A stretch of 64,000 nucleotides of DNA from Rutidosis leptorrhynchoides. Taxonomy: Eukaryota > Streptophyta > Magnoliopsida > Asterales > Asteraceae. Shown one piece after another: positions 10,450 through 23,002 of the stretch. The translations under genes and the position numbers were made by a program. The DNA lies in NCBI RefSeq assembly GCF_046630445.1, contig NC_092333.1:184042001-184106000 (forward strand), written 5' to 3'. Below the pieces are notes generated by a model. The model worked only from the letters and a program-made list of their open reading frames with translations, was not told the origin of the DNA and did not search any database. How positions within the stretch are numbered: the first letter of the stretch is position 1; each line of letters starts with the position of its first letter.

Positions 10450-13301
10450 TGAAGCGTCCCGTTCATATCGAATATAAACGTCACGTACTCATTGGTGTCA
10501 TTGCGAGGTATTGACCTCTATATGTGACATTTTTAAAATCTGCATACGTTTTTATGATACAAACCATAATATTTATTATAACCAAAGGCTTAAATAACCT
10601 AATAATGATTATCGTTTAGCGATAATCTTAGTCTTATAAACTTTACATTTGATAATAACAATACGATTTCCAACATATTTCACATTACAAATCTTCCGAT
10701 ATGCAGTTTTATTTTTGACACAAATATGCATACTCCAAATCTTGCTTAAATTCGACATAATGCAGCGGAAGCTTTTATTTATCACCTGAGAATAAAAATG
10801 CTTAAAACGTCAACATAAAGTTGGTGAGATATAGGTTTAATGCTAGCAGCGTTATAAATATAGACCACAAGATTTCATATACATAAACGTTTTAATAAAA
10901 ATATTCTAAGTGGTTGAGCACTTGATAAATATACTTAACATTTAATCAACGTCGCATATTCCCTTTATTATGAAATCTCACTACACTGTACCAAGTGTAG
11001 TCATTGAAATGAAGTACTGTGCAACCGTTGAATACTGGTTGTACAGTCCGGTTGGGGTTGTCAGGCCTGATAGATCTATCAACAGGATTCGCGTTTACAA
11101 TACCGCATGTAAATAGTAGTTACCAAGTTACAGGGAAGTATGCCAGTGGTACAACTCAACGTAGAATATATATTTTTAATCACTTGTGTCCATAACGTAA
11201 ATCATAAAATGCATGTATCCTCATCCCAAAATATTTAGAGTTTAAAATGGGACTATATACTCACTTTTGCCTTGAAGATATTTAACACGACTTGGTCTCC
11301 GATAGATATCCTGAACCTAACCATATATATAATATATCAACATATTTTCTTTTCAAATAATCGTTACATATATACTTATAATACTTTTAATATCTATTAG
11401 TCCGTAGTTAGCAGTCCGATGTTAGTGGTCCATAATTAGTTGCTCAATAAAATAAATAAAGACCCCATCGTATTCGTATTGATCGGAATTAATCTCGACC
11501 CATGGTACCGTGTTGTCAAATGACGTGTTGCGTACATAAAGTACCGTGTTGTCAAATGACGTGTTGCGTACAATCATGAGGTCTTATAATTAATCTTCTC
11601 GTGTTGTTTACGGGTGGTCCTGAAATATGTAAAATCAAATCATGAATAAATATATATAAAATATCATGTTAATTAGCCAAGATATGATTAGTTTGGTTTT
11701 AGTCAAAATATTTTCGTAGCTAAACTAGCTTCGGATACCCGATTTTGTTTTAGTCGTAGTTTCTTCAATACAACTCCGTTTTTGTTGGTTCAACTTGCCA
11801 CTTCCTTGGATCGAGATATTATTTATGAATATGAACTATAAATACCTTAGTTTTCATTCGAAATCACAGGTTATAGGTCAAACTTTGGTGAATCTTATGA
11901 AAGTGATCATTTCCGTCGTAAAAACAACATCTAGATGATCATTTTTACAAAAATACTTACACTTTGAGTTACACCATGAGATTTTTATGTATTAACATAT
12001 TCATAAGAAATATAATTTTTCCAGAATATAAACTTCCAATTCAAAGTTTAAGATGGTTTTTAATAATCCAACCCAAAACAGCCCCCGGTTGCACTCCGAC
12101 GACGTAGATTCAGTTTTAAGGTGTTCTTTGTAAAATCAAGTTGTATCTTGTTAAGTTAGCATATCATTATGATATATTACAGGTCTTGAAGTGTTTTAAA
12201 AGTCAAGTTAGAAGGATCTATTTAGTTTGCAAACAAGTTTGAAATCATTCAAACTATGTTCTTGTTGTTATAAATTATAACTCAAAATAAGGTAGCTATA
12301 TAAACATGAATCGAATAAGATTATGAATAAGGTTACTACCTCAAATTACTTGGATAAAGCTACTGGAAAGGAAGTATAACTCTTGATCCTAAAGAGTGGT
12401 GAAGTTGGATTGAAAGATTGGAAGTAAACTTAGAATATAGACTTGAAATGAAAGTAGTATCTTGTAGTGTTGTTGTTTGATCTTAATATGATGGTTATTA
12501 AGGTGATTCTTGAGAGGGTTTTTACTGGATTTCTTAGAGGTGAATGAAGCTTACAAGTAGCTGTTTTTAGCTAGAGAAAATGTGTAGTAAAAATGAAAAT
12601 GGAATGGAGTATAAATGGTGGTGAAATGATGTATAAGTTTGTAATATTGTGTAAAAGTCTTGTAATATGCCAAATTGACTAATCATGCATGCTAAGATTC
12701 AAAATTTGCTAACTCATGGCTGCTAATAAAGTGATTGTGATGTGTATATACCAATAGTAAATACGTATAGAATCTGGGTATGATACGGGTACATATACCC
12801 TAGATATACTTGTAAAAATCTTGAGGAAACGGAACGAGGATTCAAATATAGCTATCTTTTGTAAATATACTTATATTGTTTTATGTATATAAGCCCTTTA
12901 AAAGTGATTAAATACATATTTATATGATACTTGTATAAGCATTATAAGTTATAGGTTTATATGTCAAAGAACGTTACATATAGTTATCGTTTTGAAAACT
13001 TAAGTTAGTAGTCTCAAAGTATACTTATAACTCATTGTTATTAGTACACAATGATATGTTAAACCATCCTTAGATCATGTTAAATATGTATAAATATGTA
13101 TATGTACACAATCGTATAATTATCGTATGTTATATAGTTCGTGGTATCATCGGTCAAATTGAACGGTCAAACGTTGTGTAAAACTCTTTTCAAAAACACA
13201 AGACTCAACAATTTGGATTACTTATCATGTTGGTAATGTTTAATTTATGTAAATATTAATCTCATATGTATAAAATGATCGGAAAAATCCAGGTCGTTAC
13301 A
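10450..13301 (-). repeat. Tekay element 3' LTR
   Basis: The downstream LTR in element orientation, 2852 bp, matching 18726-21545 along its whole length. A TATA-like TTTATACT (minus strand, about 12605-12615) is a candidate core promoter. It contains a 36-bp tandem duplication with TGACGTG cores at 11505-11571, and the conserved R/U5 block shared with other Tekay LTRs at 10782-10876. Confidence 0.93.
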
Positions 13302-13351
13302 GTACCTACCCGTTAAATAAATTTCGTCCCGAAATTTTAAAGTTGTACCTA
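13302..13351 (-). promoter_or_regulatory. Tekay polypurine tract and upstream stem-loop
   Basis: On the minus strand the pol stop (13349-13351) is followed after 11 bases by AAATTTCGGGACGAAATTT (13319-13337), an 8-bp perfect stem around GGA, and then by the polypurine tract ACGGGTAGGTAC, which ends at the LTR border. The tract primes plus-strand DNA synthesis in this family. The stem-loop recurs with a paired change in the second Tekay element. Confidence 0.75.
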
Positions 13352-16300
13352 TTTTGCGTTCTCGGGAAAAAAATGTGGGTACTTTTGTTTCATCTGATCC
13401 TCTCGTTCCCAAGTAAACTTAGGACCCCTTCGAGCATTCCAACAAACCTTAACGATTGGTATGTTGCTCTGCTTGAGCTGTTTAACTTCACGATCCATGA
13501 TTTCGACTAGTTCTTCTATGAATTGTAGTTTCTCGTCGACTTGGATATCTTCAAGAGGAATGGTGAGGTCTTCCTTTGCAAGACACTTCTTAAGGTTTGA
13601 AACGTGAAACGTATTATGTACTCCGGCGAGTTTTTGTGGTAACTCGAGTCAATAAGCTACCGGTCCAATGCGTTCGATGATCTTGAACGGGCCTACATAC
13701 CTTGGGTTCAGTTTACCCCTTTTGATGTATTACACCTTTCTAAGGTGACACCTTTAGCATAACCATGTCACCAATCTGAAACTCTAATGGTTTCCTTCGG
13801 ACATCGGCGTAGCTCTTTTGGCGACTACGGGCTGTTTTCAATCTCTCCTTGATTTGTACTATATTCTCAGTAGTTTCGTGTATGATTTCGGGACCAGTTA
13901 ATCGTCGATATCCTACTTCATTCCAACAGATAGGGGATCTACACTTCCTTCCATACAGTGCTTCGAATGGTGCAGCTTTAATGCTCGCATGATAACTATT
14001 ATTATACGAGAATTCTGCTAATGGTAGATATTTATCCCATCCGTTTCCAAAATCGATCACACATGCCCTGAGCATGTCTTCAAGAGTCTGAATTGTTCTT
14101 TCACTCTGCCCATCAGTTTACGGATGATATGCGGTGCTCATATCCAAACGAGTTCCCAGGGCCTCCTGTAGTGATTGCCAGAACTTTGATGTAAATCTAC
14201 TATCACGATCGGATATAATGGAAATAGGTATTCCATGCCTTGTAATAATTTTCTTTATGTATAATCGTAATAGTTTCTCCATTCTATCCGTTTCTTTTAT
14301 AGGCAAGAAATGTGCAGATTTGGTGAGACGATCAGCTATTACCCAAATGGTGTCATAACTCCATGCAGTCTTGGGTAACTTCGTGATAAAATCCATGGTA
14401 ATACCGTCCCATTTCCATTCTAGGATTTCTGGTTGTTGAAGTAACCCTGACGGCTTCTGGTGTTTTGCTTTGACTTTGGAACAAGTTAAACATTCCCCGA
14501 CATATGTTGCAACGTCTGTCTTTAAATTAGGCTACCAATAATGCGTCTTAAGATCTTGATACATCTTTCTAACTCCAGGATGTATCGAGTATCTTGTTTT
14601 ATTTGCCTCGTTCAATATCAACTTCCTTAATCCACCCAACTTTGGTACCCAAATACGTTTTGCAAAACATCGAATTCCGTCTTCCCGTATAACGAGTTGC
14701 TTCTCATACTTCTTTATTATTTCATTTCCTATGTTTTCCTTAGTAAGAGCTTCTCGTTGAGCCTCTTTGATTTGTGAGTTGAGATTCATACGAATTTTTA
14801 TGTTCATCGCTTGTACTCGAATTGGCTCTCGTTCCTTTCTGCTTAGAGCATCGGCTACTACATTTGCTTTTCGGGGATGATAGCGAATCTCACAATCATA
14901 GTCGTTTATCAGCTCGACCTACCTACGTTGCCTCATGTTCAGCTGTTTTTGATCGAAAATATGTTGAAGGCTTTTATGATCGGTAAACACAGTGCATTTA
15001 ACCCCATATAAGTAGTGTCTCCATATCTTCAATGTAAACACTACTGCTCCCAGTTCTAGATCATGCATCGTATAATTTCGCTCGTGAATATTCAATTGTC
15101 GGGATGCGTACGCAATAACTTTCTTTCGTTGCATAAGGATGCAACCAAAACCTTGTCGCGAAGCGTCACAATATATCTCAAAATCATCGTTCCCTTCAGG
15201 TAACGATAAAATAGGCGCCGTAGTCAACTTCTTCTTCAGTAATTGAAATGCACTCTCCTGCTCAGAAGTCCATTCGTACTTCTTCCCTTTTTGCGTTAAC
15301 GCTGTTAATGGTTTAGCTATTCGGGAAAAATCTTGAATAAACCTTCTATAATAACCGGCTAAACCCAAAAATTGACGTATTTGTGTTGGTGTCTTAGGAG
15401 TCTCCCATTTTTCAATGGCCTCAATTTTAGCTGGATCAACCTGAATTCCTTTGCTACTAACAACGTGACCAAGAAATTGCACTTCTTTCAACCAAAACGC
15501 ACACTTAGAAAATTTGGCATATAACTGTTCTTTTCTTAACAATTCTAATACCAACCTTAAATGCTGCTCATGCTCTTGCTCATTCTTAGAATAGATGAGA
15601 ATATCGTCAATGAAAACGATAACAAACTTATCTAAGTACGGACTACAAACTCGATTCATGAGGTCCATGAATACATCTGGCGCATTCGTCAACCCAAACG
15701 GCATGACCAAAAATTCGTAATGATCGTAGTGTGTCCGGAAAGCAGTTTTCGGAATATCTTCTTCTTTGACGCGTAGTTGATGATAGCCCGATCTTAGGTC
15801 GATTTTCGAGTAAACACATGATCCTTGTAGTTGATCAAATAAGTCGTCAATTCTCAGTAGTGGATACCGATTCTTGATAGTTAACTTATTTAATTCACGG
15901 TAATCTATACACATTCAGAAGGATCCATCTTTCTTCTTGTCGAATAAAATCGGAGCTCCCCACGGTGAAGTGCTCGGTCGAATGAAACCACGGTCTAATA
16001 ATTCTTGTAATTGGCTTTGTAACTCTTTCATCTCAGATGGTGTAAGTCTGTATGGAGCACGAGCCACTGGTGCAGCTCCTGGTACTAGATCTATTTGAAA
16101 TTCTACAGATCTAAATGGAGGTAATCCCGACAACTCTTCCGGAAAGACTTCAGGAAAATCTTTTGCTACAGGCACATCGTTGATACTCTTCTCTTTTTCC
16201 TTCGTTTCGACTTTATTAACATGTGCTAAGATAGCATAACACCCTTTCTTCAAGCACTTTTGGGCTTTCAAACAGCTAATGAGTTTTAGCTTTGAGTTAC

Positions 16301-16598
16301 CCTTCTCTCCATAAATCATTACCGGCGTTTTATCTTTACGAGGAATGCGAATTGCCTTCTTGGTACACACAACTTCAGCTCCTATTTTGGACATCCAGTC
16401 CATGCCGACTATTACATCAAAACTTCCTAATTCTATGGGTATCAAATCAATTTTAAATGTTTCTCCGGCTAAATTTATTTTACAATCACGGCAAATTTTA
16501 TCAGCTTTAATTAGTTTACCATTTGCTAACTCAATCATGTACTTAGCATCTAGAGGTAATGATGAACAATTCAATTTAGCGTAAAAATCTCTACACAC
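13349..16598 (-). pseudogene. Tekay pol region: protease, RT, RNase H, integrase, chromodomain
   Basis: The domain order on the minus strand is: a protease-side block (IELGSFDVIVGMDWMSKIGA), reverse transcriptase ([40 protein letters not shown]), RNase H ([34 protein letters not shown]), the integrase zinc region and core ([34 protein letters not shown]), [19 protein letters not shown], and a C-terminal chromodomain-like tail near 13350-13480. It is close in sequence to the intact pol at 57307-61848 but from a different subfamily. It is broken in several places. In the family these enzymes act in cytoplasmic virus-like particles, and the chromodomain steers integration. Confidence 0.9.
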
Positions 16599-16599
16599 A

Positions 16600-17759
16600 T
16601 AACTTCTATCGGTACCAGTTTCAAATATAATAGATGCTGATAAGTTATTAATGGTAAACGTACCCGTAACAAGCTCCGGGTCTTCACACGCCTCTCTAGC
16701 ATTAATAATAAATGCTCTTCCATGTGCAGGTCTGTTATTCTTCTCTGGATTCGGGCACTGGATCTTAAAATGACCCTATTTCCCACACCCATAACAAGTA
16801 ACAGTGGCCAAGGCAGTTCTATTTGCATTGGTGGCAGGAGTCTTGGTACCATTTGTATTTGTAACGGGAATCTTACAATCTTCAGCAAGATGACCCCTTC
16901 GATTACAATTGTTGCACACCACATTACAATAACCAGAGTGATGTTTGTGGCATCTGTTACATAAAGGATTTCATCCTTTGTAACCTGAGCTTGAACCACT
17001 ACCCGCACCTTGCGTGGTTTCTTGTTTCTTGTTGGATTGTTGATGATTACCTTCCCACTTTCTTTTGTTTTCCGATATCTTGACATTGGTGTTCTTATCC
17101 AGAATAATCTGGTCCATCAACTCATTTGCCATAGTGATGGCTTCATAAATAGTCTTGGGTTTCGATGCTGTAACATTTGTCTTGACATTTTTAGGCAAAC
17201 CATTTTTGTACAGTTCTATCTTCCGTTCTTCGGTTGGTACCAATTCGGGACATAGCAAAGCTAATTCCATGAATCACTGATTGTAGTTGGTGAGTTCAGT
17301 ACCAACAACTTTCAGGCTTCATAATTCAGCTTCCAACTTCCTAACCTCGTTCCTTGGACAATACTTGTTGATTAGCATTGTTTTAAATTCTTCCCATGGA
17401 GTATTATAAGCTACATCTCCCCCTACGGCCTTCACATAGTTTTTCCACCACGTGAGTGCACTATCTTGTAAGGTGCACGATGCATACTTGGTCATGTCCT
17501 TCTCAATACAACCACTGATTTTAAACACAGACTCAATCTTTTCGATCCACCGGGTTAAACCGACCGGTCCTTCTGTTCCACTGAATGATGAGGGCTTGCA
17601 ACCTTGAAAAGTTTTGTAGGTGCATCCCACACGAGGATTTGGGTTAACTGCAGCACCTCTTGCAGCCTCGACCCATAACATTCTGTCGTTCACTCGCTGA
17701 TTAATGAGTTCCTCGATTTCTTGTTCCGTCATTCGGTTCAATCGCACCATATTCTTCAA
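16600..17759 (-). pseudogene. Tekay gag region
   Basis: It begins MKNMVRLNRMTEQEIEELIN, followed by the retrotransposon gag core (TYKTFQGCKPSSFSGTEG, VGLTRWIEKIESVFKISGC, WWKNYVKAVGG, FKTMLINKYCPRNEVRKLE). The core continues with ALLCPELVPTEERKIELYKN in the next block and then a zinc-knuckle region. In the family it forms the virus-like particle and packages RNA. The region is broken. Confidence 0.85.
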
Positions 17760-18091
17760 TAAGAATGAAAAAAAAATTATTCACATGGAATATTATAGAT
17801 GTAGTGTGTATTTACAGTACATCGTAGCTTATTAATAATATGAAGCAGTTATTATTATAAAAGCCTTTTCTTCTTATTAGCGTTTTATAATTATATCTAG
17901 GGTAGTACCTACCCGTTAAAGTTCATACTTAATAGCTTAGTACGCAAATCAATTACTACCACCCAAATAATACTCAACCATGAAAAATTATTGCACTTCA
18001 CACTTCACTATTTTACATATGCTTATCTTACATCAAACATCAAACAAACCACACTAGTAATATTATACAAAACGTTATATGATCCCATGGT

Positions 18092-18535
18092 TTAAAACAA
18101 CAGCGCATCATTTAGCCTATATCCCAAAACGTTTGTGTTCAGGGAATCACTTAACACTAATCCTAGCTGTCTCCCTAAGTTTTGGCTGAGGGGCCGAAGA
18201 ACTGGATGCCGAGATAGAACTAATAAAAATAGCGAGAATAGGGGTGGAAGTGTCTGGTGGAGTTGGTGCCACAACATCCTCACTAAACTCGGGATTTGGA
18301 TTTCCAATTCAGTAGCCTTTCGTTTCTTTCCTTGTTCGAACTTGTCTTTCGTAATTTCCTGTATTTCTTCCTCCTCAGGATCACTTTTCGATTCCTCTTC
18401 AATTGATTCATCCAGAAATTGTGAGTCTTCCCCAAAGGTGTCGTTTTCATCATCGGATAGGTTAATGAATGGAACACTATCTGAGGATTCTGGTTCGGAG
18501 TCGCTGAATGTGATAACAAGTTCTAAGCTAGACAT
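18092..18535 (-). CDS. pre-gag ORF of the Tekay element (acidic, function unknown)
   Basis: An open frame of 147 residues between the primer binding site and gag. It is strongly acidic and Ser-rich (FSDSEPESSDSVPFINLSDD; ESKSDPEEEEIQEITK), then has a short basic patch (GKKRKATELE) and a hydrophobic tail (LPPLFSLFLLVLSRHP). I recognise no domain. It occupies the same slot as the 219-residue ORF in the other Tekay element at 56537-57196, though the two sequences are not obviously alike. It may be a true accessory protein or a chance frame in the leader. Confidence 0.45.
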   Translation of the reverse strand: MSSLELVITFSDSEPESSDSVPFINLSDDENDTFGEDSQFLDESIEEESKSDPEEEEIQEITKDKFEQGKKRKATELEIQIPSLVRMLWHQLHQTLPPLFSLFLLVLSRHPVLRPLSQNLGRQLGLVLSDSLNTNVLGYRLNDALLF

Positions 18536-18711
18536 CTATCACACAACAACTAGCACATTAGTACCACATAATATTTACATATTAATTTTTAACCAACAAG
18601 GATAAGCAATAGTTTTCGAAATCAAACACGGTCAAAGTCCAGACTCACTAATGCATCCTAACAAACTCGATAAGACACACTAATGCAAATTTCTGGTTCT
18701 CTAAGACCAAC

Positions 18712-18723
18712 GCTCTGATACCA
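18712..18723 (-). promoter_or_regulatory. primer binding site, initiator Met tRNA
   Basis: TGGTATCAGAGC on the minus strand, two bases inside the 5' LTR. It is complementary to the 3' end of plant initiator methionine tRNA, the standard primer for chromoviruses. Confidence 0.92.
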
Positions 18724-18725
18724 CC

Positions 18726-21545
18726 TGAAGCGTCCCGTTCATATCGAATATAAACATCACGTACTCATTGGTGTCATTGCGAGGTATTGACCTCTATATG
18801 TGACATTTTTAAAATCTGCATACGTTTTTATGATACAAACCATAATATTTATTATAACCAAAGGCTTAAACAACATAATAATGATTATCGTTTAGCGATA
18901 ATCTTAGTCTTACAAACTTTACATTTGATAATAACAATACGATTTCCAACATATTTCACATTACAAATCTTCCGATATGCAGTTTTATTTTTGACACAAA
19001 TATGCATACTCCAAATCTTTTTATCACCTGAGAATAAACATGATTAAAACGTCAACATAAAGTTGGTGAGATATAGGTTTAATGCTAGCAGCGTTATAAA
19101 TATAGACCACAAGATTTCATATACATAAACGTTTTAATAAAAATATTCTAAGTGGTTGAGCACTTGATAACCATACTTAACATTTAATCAACGTCGCATA
19201 TTCCCTTTATTATGAAATCTCACTACACCGTACCAAGTGTAGTCACCGAAACGAAGTACTGTGCAACCGTTGAATTCTGGTCGTCCAGTCCGGTTGAGGT
19301 TGTCAGGCCCGATAGATCTATCAACAGGATTCGCGTTTACAATACCGCATGTAAATAGTAGTTACCAAGTTACAGGGAAGTATGCCAGTGGTACAACTCA
19401 ACGTAGAATATATATTTTTAATCACTTGTGTCCATAACGTAAATCATAAAATGCATGTATTCTCATCCCAAAATATTTAGAGTTTAAAATGGGACTATAT
19501 ACTCACTTTTGCCTTGAAGATATTTAACACGACTTGGTCTCTGATAGATATCCCGAACCTAACAATATATATAATATATCAACATATTTTCTTTTCAAAT
19601 AATCGTTACATATATACTTATAATACTTTTAATATCTATTAGTCCGTAGTTAGCAGTCCGATGTTAGTGGTCCATAATTAGTTGCTCAATGAAATAAATA
19701 AAGACCCCATCGTATTCGTATTGATAGGAATTAATCTCGACCCATGATACCGTGTTGTCAAATGACGTGTTGCGTACATAAAGTACCGTGTTGTCAAATG
19801 ACGTGTTGCGTACAATCATTAGGTCTTATAATTAATCTTCTCGTGTTGTTTACGGGTGGTCCTGAAATATGTAAAATCAAATCATGAATAAATATATATA
19901 AAATATCATGTTAATTAGCCAAGATATGATTAGTTTGGTTTTAGTCAAAATATTTTTGTAGCTAAACTAGCTTCGGATACCCGATTTTGTTTTAGTCGTA
20001 GTTTCATCAATACAACTCCGTTTTTGTTGGTTCAACTTGCCACTTCCTTAGATCGAGCCATTATTTATGAATATGAACGGTAAATACCTTAGTTTTCATT
20101 CAAAATCATAGGTTATAGGTCAAACTTTGGTGAATCTTATGAAAGTGATCATTTTCGTCGTAAAAACAACATCTAGATGATCATTTTTACAAAAATACTT
20201 ACACTTTGAGTTACACCATGAGAATTTTATATATTAACTTATTCATAAGAAATATCATTTTTTCATAATATAAACTTCCAATTCAAAGTTTAAGATGGTT
20301 TTTAATTATCCAACCCAAAACAGCCCCTGGTTGCACTCCGACGACGTAGATTCAGTTTTAAGGTGTTCTTTGTAAAATCAAGTTGTATCTTGTTAAGTTA
20401 GCATATCATTATGATATATTACAGGTCTTGAAGTGTTTTAAAAGTCAAGTTAGAAGGATCTATTTAGTTTGCAAACAAGTTTGAAATCATTAAAACTATG
20501 TTCTTGTTGTTATAATTTATAACTCAAAATAAGGTAGCTATATAAATATGAATCGAATAAGATTATGAATAAGGTTACTATCTCAAATTACTTGGATAAA
20601 GCTACTGGAAAGGAAGTATAACTCTTGATCCTAAAGAGTGGTGAAGTTGGATTGAAAGATTGGAAGTAAACTTAGAATATAGACTTGAAATGAAAGTAGT
20701 ATCTTGTAGTGTTCTTGTTTGATCTTAATATGATGGTTATTAAGGTGATTCTTGAGAGAGTTTTTGCTGGATTTCTTAAAGGTGAATGAAGCTTACAAGT
20801 AGGTGTTTTTAGCTAGAGAAAATGTGTAGTAAAAATGAAAATGGAATGGAGTATAAATGGTGGTGAAATGATGTATAAGTTTGTAATATTGTGTAAAAGT
20901 CTTGTAATATGCCAAATTGATTAATCATGCATGCTAAGATCCAAAATTTGCTGACTCATGACTGCTAATAAAGTGATTGTGATGTGTATATACCAATAGT
21001 AAATACGTATAGAAGTTGGGTATGATACGGGTATATATACCCTAGATATACTTGTAGAAATCTTGAGGAAACGGAACGAGGATTCATATATAGCTATCTT
21101 TTGTAAATATACTTATATTTTTTTTTATGTATATAAGCCCTTTAAAAGTGATTAAATACATATTTATACGATACTTGTATAAGCATTATAAGTTATAGGT
21201 TTATATGTCAAAGAACGTTACATATAGTTATCGTTTTGAAAACTTAAGTTAGTAGTCTCAAAGTATACTTATAACTCATTGTTATTAGTACACAATGATA
21301 TGTTAAACCATCCTTAGATTATGTTAAATATGTATAAATACATATATGTACACAATCGTATAATTATCGTATGTTATATAGTTCGTGATATCATCGGTCA
21401 AATTGGACGGTCAAACGTTGCGTAAAACTCTTTTCAAAAACACAAGACTCAACAATTTGGATTGCTTATCATGTTGGTAATGTTTAATTTATGTAAATAT
21501 TAATCTCATATGTATAAAACGATCGGAAAAATCCGGGTCGTTACA
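18726..21545 (-). repeat. Tekay element 5' LTR
   Basis: The upstream LTR in element orientation, 2820 bp, the direct repeat of 10450-13301. It would carry the promoter of this element. The 36-bp duplication with TGACGTG cores is present here too (about 19746-19812). Confidence 0.93.
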
Positions 21546-21550
21546 TTGTT

Positions 21551-22290
21551 CTAATAATCCATGGCCCATTCTCAAGGACTGCATTCATATCAGTCTCTGT
21601 CGCAAACTTGAAAAAATAGAAACCCTTCAAGTTCATCATAACCTTTTCAATTCCAAATATTTGCCAAACATTCAAAGCATAGTTCCTAACAACCGGAAAA
21701 GCAACTCGTTTTCCCAAAAAATAACCATACAACGTATTTGTATACCTTTCCTTAGTCTCTAGAACCGATGCTAGTGGGATCTCCACATCAATATCATCTT
21801 CCACTGGATCAGGGCTTTCCATATACCTAAAATTAACCTTTTGTTTACTTTGTTTTCCATTCAACATATTTAAGTATGTACCTTGATTGCCCATTGTAGA
21901 AATAGAAGACCCATCATCATTCTTCTGACTGATCACTGGACTGGTCACCGCAGGAACTTTCAATGGAGGGAATACCTTATCAAAATTATTCTGATCTACT
22001 TTCTCCTCCCCATCCCAAGAGTCTACAGAATGCACACTTACTACATCATCTTCTGTCTTCTTTTCATGCACATCATGCACAATATTCTGAGGATTATTAT
22101 CTTCTTGAACACGTTTGCCAGATGCACTCGAATCAACATCATCACGCTTATTGCCATCAGAGGAGTGAAGTGAATCGCTACTTTCTTCCTGCGGCGTGTT
22201 ATCATCAACCCCAATTGTACGATTTCTCAGAACCCTAGATTGGGTAGAAGGTTGTTTCTTTTGTGCAGTACCTCCGGAGTTTTTTCCCAT
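21551..22290 (-). CDS. LINE ORF1, 5' part
   Basis: It starts with ATG at 22290 (MGKNSGGTAQKKQPSTQSRV) and runs through a disordered acidic and polar N-terminal region into the DUF4283 domain (GKRVAFPVVRNYALNVWQIF; GFYFFKFATETDMNAVLENG; PWIIRT). The chromovirus then interrupts it. The remaining part is at 9663-10449, and the reading frame is continuous across the insertion when the duplicated TTGTT is counted once. Together the two parts span 509 codons, a normal length for plant L1 ORF1. In the family it binds LINE RNA. Confidence 0.88.
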
Positions 22291-22400
22291 TCGTTCCTTA
22301 AGAAGGAGCCACTTTGATGGATATTATGATAAAAATCGGATGGATCTGATCGGAGAACAAGGAGGATCAAAACCATCCGCCGTGTATCGCCTTAATCGCC

Positions 22401-22766
22401 CAAAAACTTTGGAGTTAAAAATAATATAATTGTTTAATCAAAATACTGAAAACGACTAAATCAGATTCTCATTTCGAGTAATATATTTGACAATTTAAAC
22501 TCGTAATAATATATATTTAACAATCTTCGAAAAGACATATGATATATTCAACATATATTAATTTCATATCTATATTCTATATCTATATTCTATCTATATC
22601 ATATAAGTCTCTAAAATAATGATGTCATAAATAAATATTATTCAATCTTAGAAAATTCAAAAATAAATAGAAAAAATCTAAGCCCCATAATATTGTCATT
22701 AAAATAATTAATTGTATTTAATAAAATTATTAACATGTTAATTGTATAATATATGAATCATTATTT
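22401..22766. other. AT-rich, no gene seen
   Basis: AT-rich DNA flanking the 5' end of the LINE. I see no coding capacity and no clear repeat. Confidence 0.5.
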
Positions 22767-23002
22767 ACAACCTTATAATAAAATACCTCATGACCATATG
22801 TACAATATTTAAAACATTATGTACAACTTTATGGTAAAATACCCTCATAACCATATATATAATATTTGAAAAATTATGTACAACCTTATAATAAAACACA
22901 TCCATGACCGTATGTACAAATTTTAAAACAAATTGTACAATCTTTTACAAACGCCCCATGAACACATGTACAAACTTTGAAGCATATTGTACAACCTTCA
23001 TA
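22767..23002. repeat. 57-bp tandem repeat, about 4.2 copies
   Basis: Units start with ACAA(C/T)(C/T)TT at 22767, 22823, 22880, 22937 and 22991, giving periods of 56, 57, 57 and 54. Each unit contains CATGACC-like and (A/T)TGTACAA blocks. The copies are diverged, so the array is not recent. Confidence 0.85.

Larger units (their letters stand above)
10450..21545 (-). mobile_element. Tekay-type Ty3/gypsy chromovirus nested in the LINE (broken)
   Basis: An 11.1-kb minus-strand element. The LTRs are 10450-13301 and 18726-21545, both running from TG to CA in element orientation (TGTAACGACC...GGGACGCTTCA). A perfect 5-bp target duplication TTGTT lies at 10445-10449 and 21546-21550. The primer binding site, a short leader ORF, gag, pol with a C-terminal chromodomain-like tail and the polypurine tract are all recognisable in order. 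The coding region is broken in roughly half a dozen places or more. The LTRs look alike with a few percent divergence by eye plus a length difference of about 30 bases, suggesting insertion within the last one to two million years (inference). Confidence 0.93.
5848..22400 (-). mobile_element. plant L1-type LINE, split by an 11.1-kb LTR element
   Basis: Read on the minus strand: a 5' leader (from about 22400), ORF1, ORF2, a short 3' untranslated region and a poly-A tail (13 T on the plus strand at 5848-5860). The LINE itself is about 5.45 kb, in two blocks, 5848-10449 and 21551 to about 22400, separated by a chromovirus. With one copy of the TTGTT duplication counted once, ORF1 stays in frame across the gap. 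ORF1 and ORF2 each carry a single premature stop, so the copy is inactive but not very old. The 5' limit and its target duplication were not resolved. Confidence 0.9.

Noticed and set aside
22767-23002. 57-bp repeats as a CRISPR array
   Set aside because: The units are contiguous and diverged along their whole length, with no spacers, in a plant genome.
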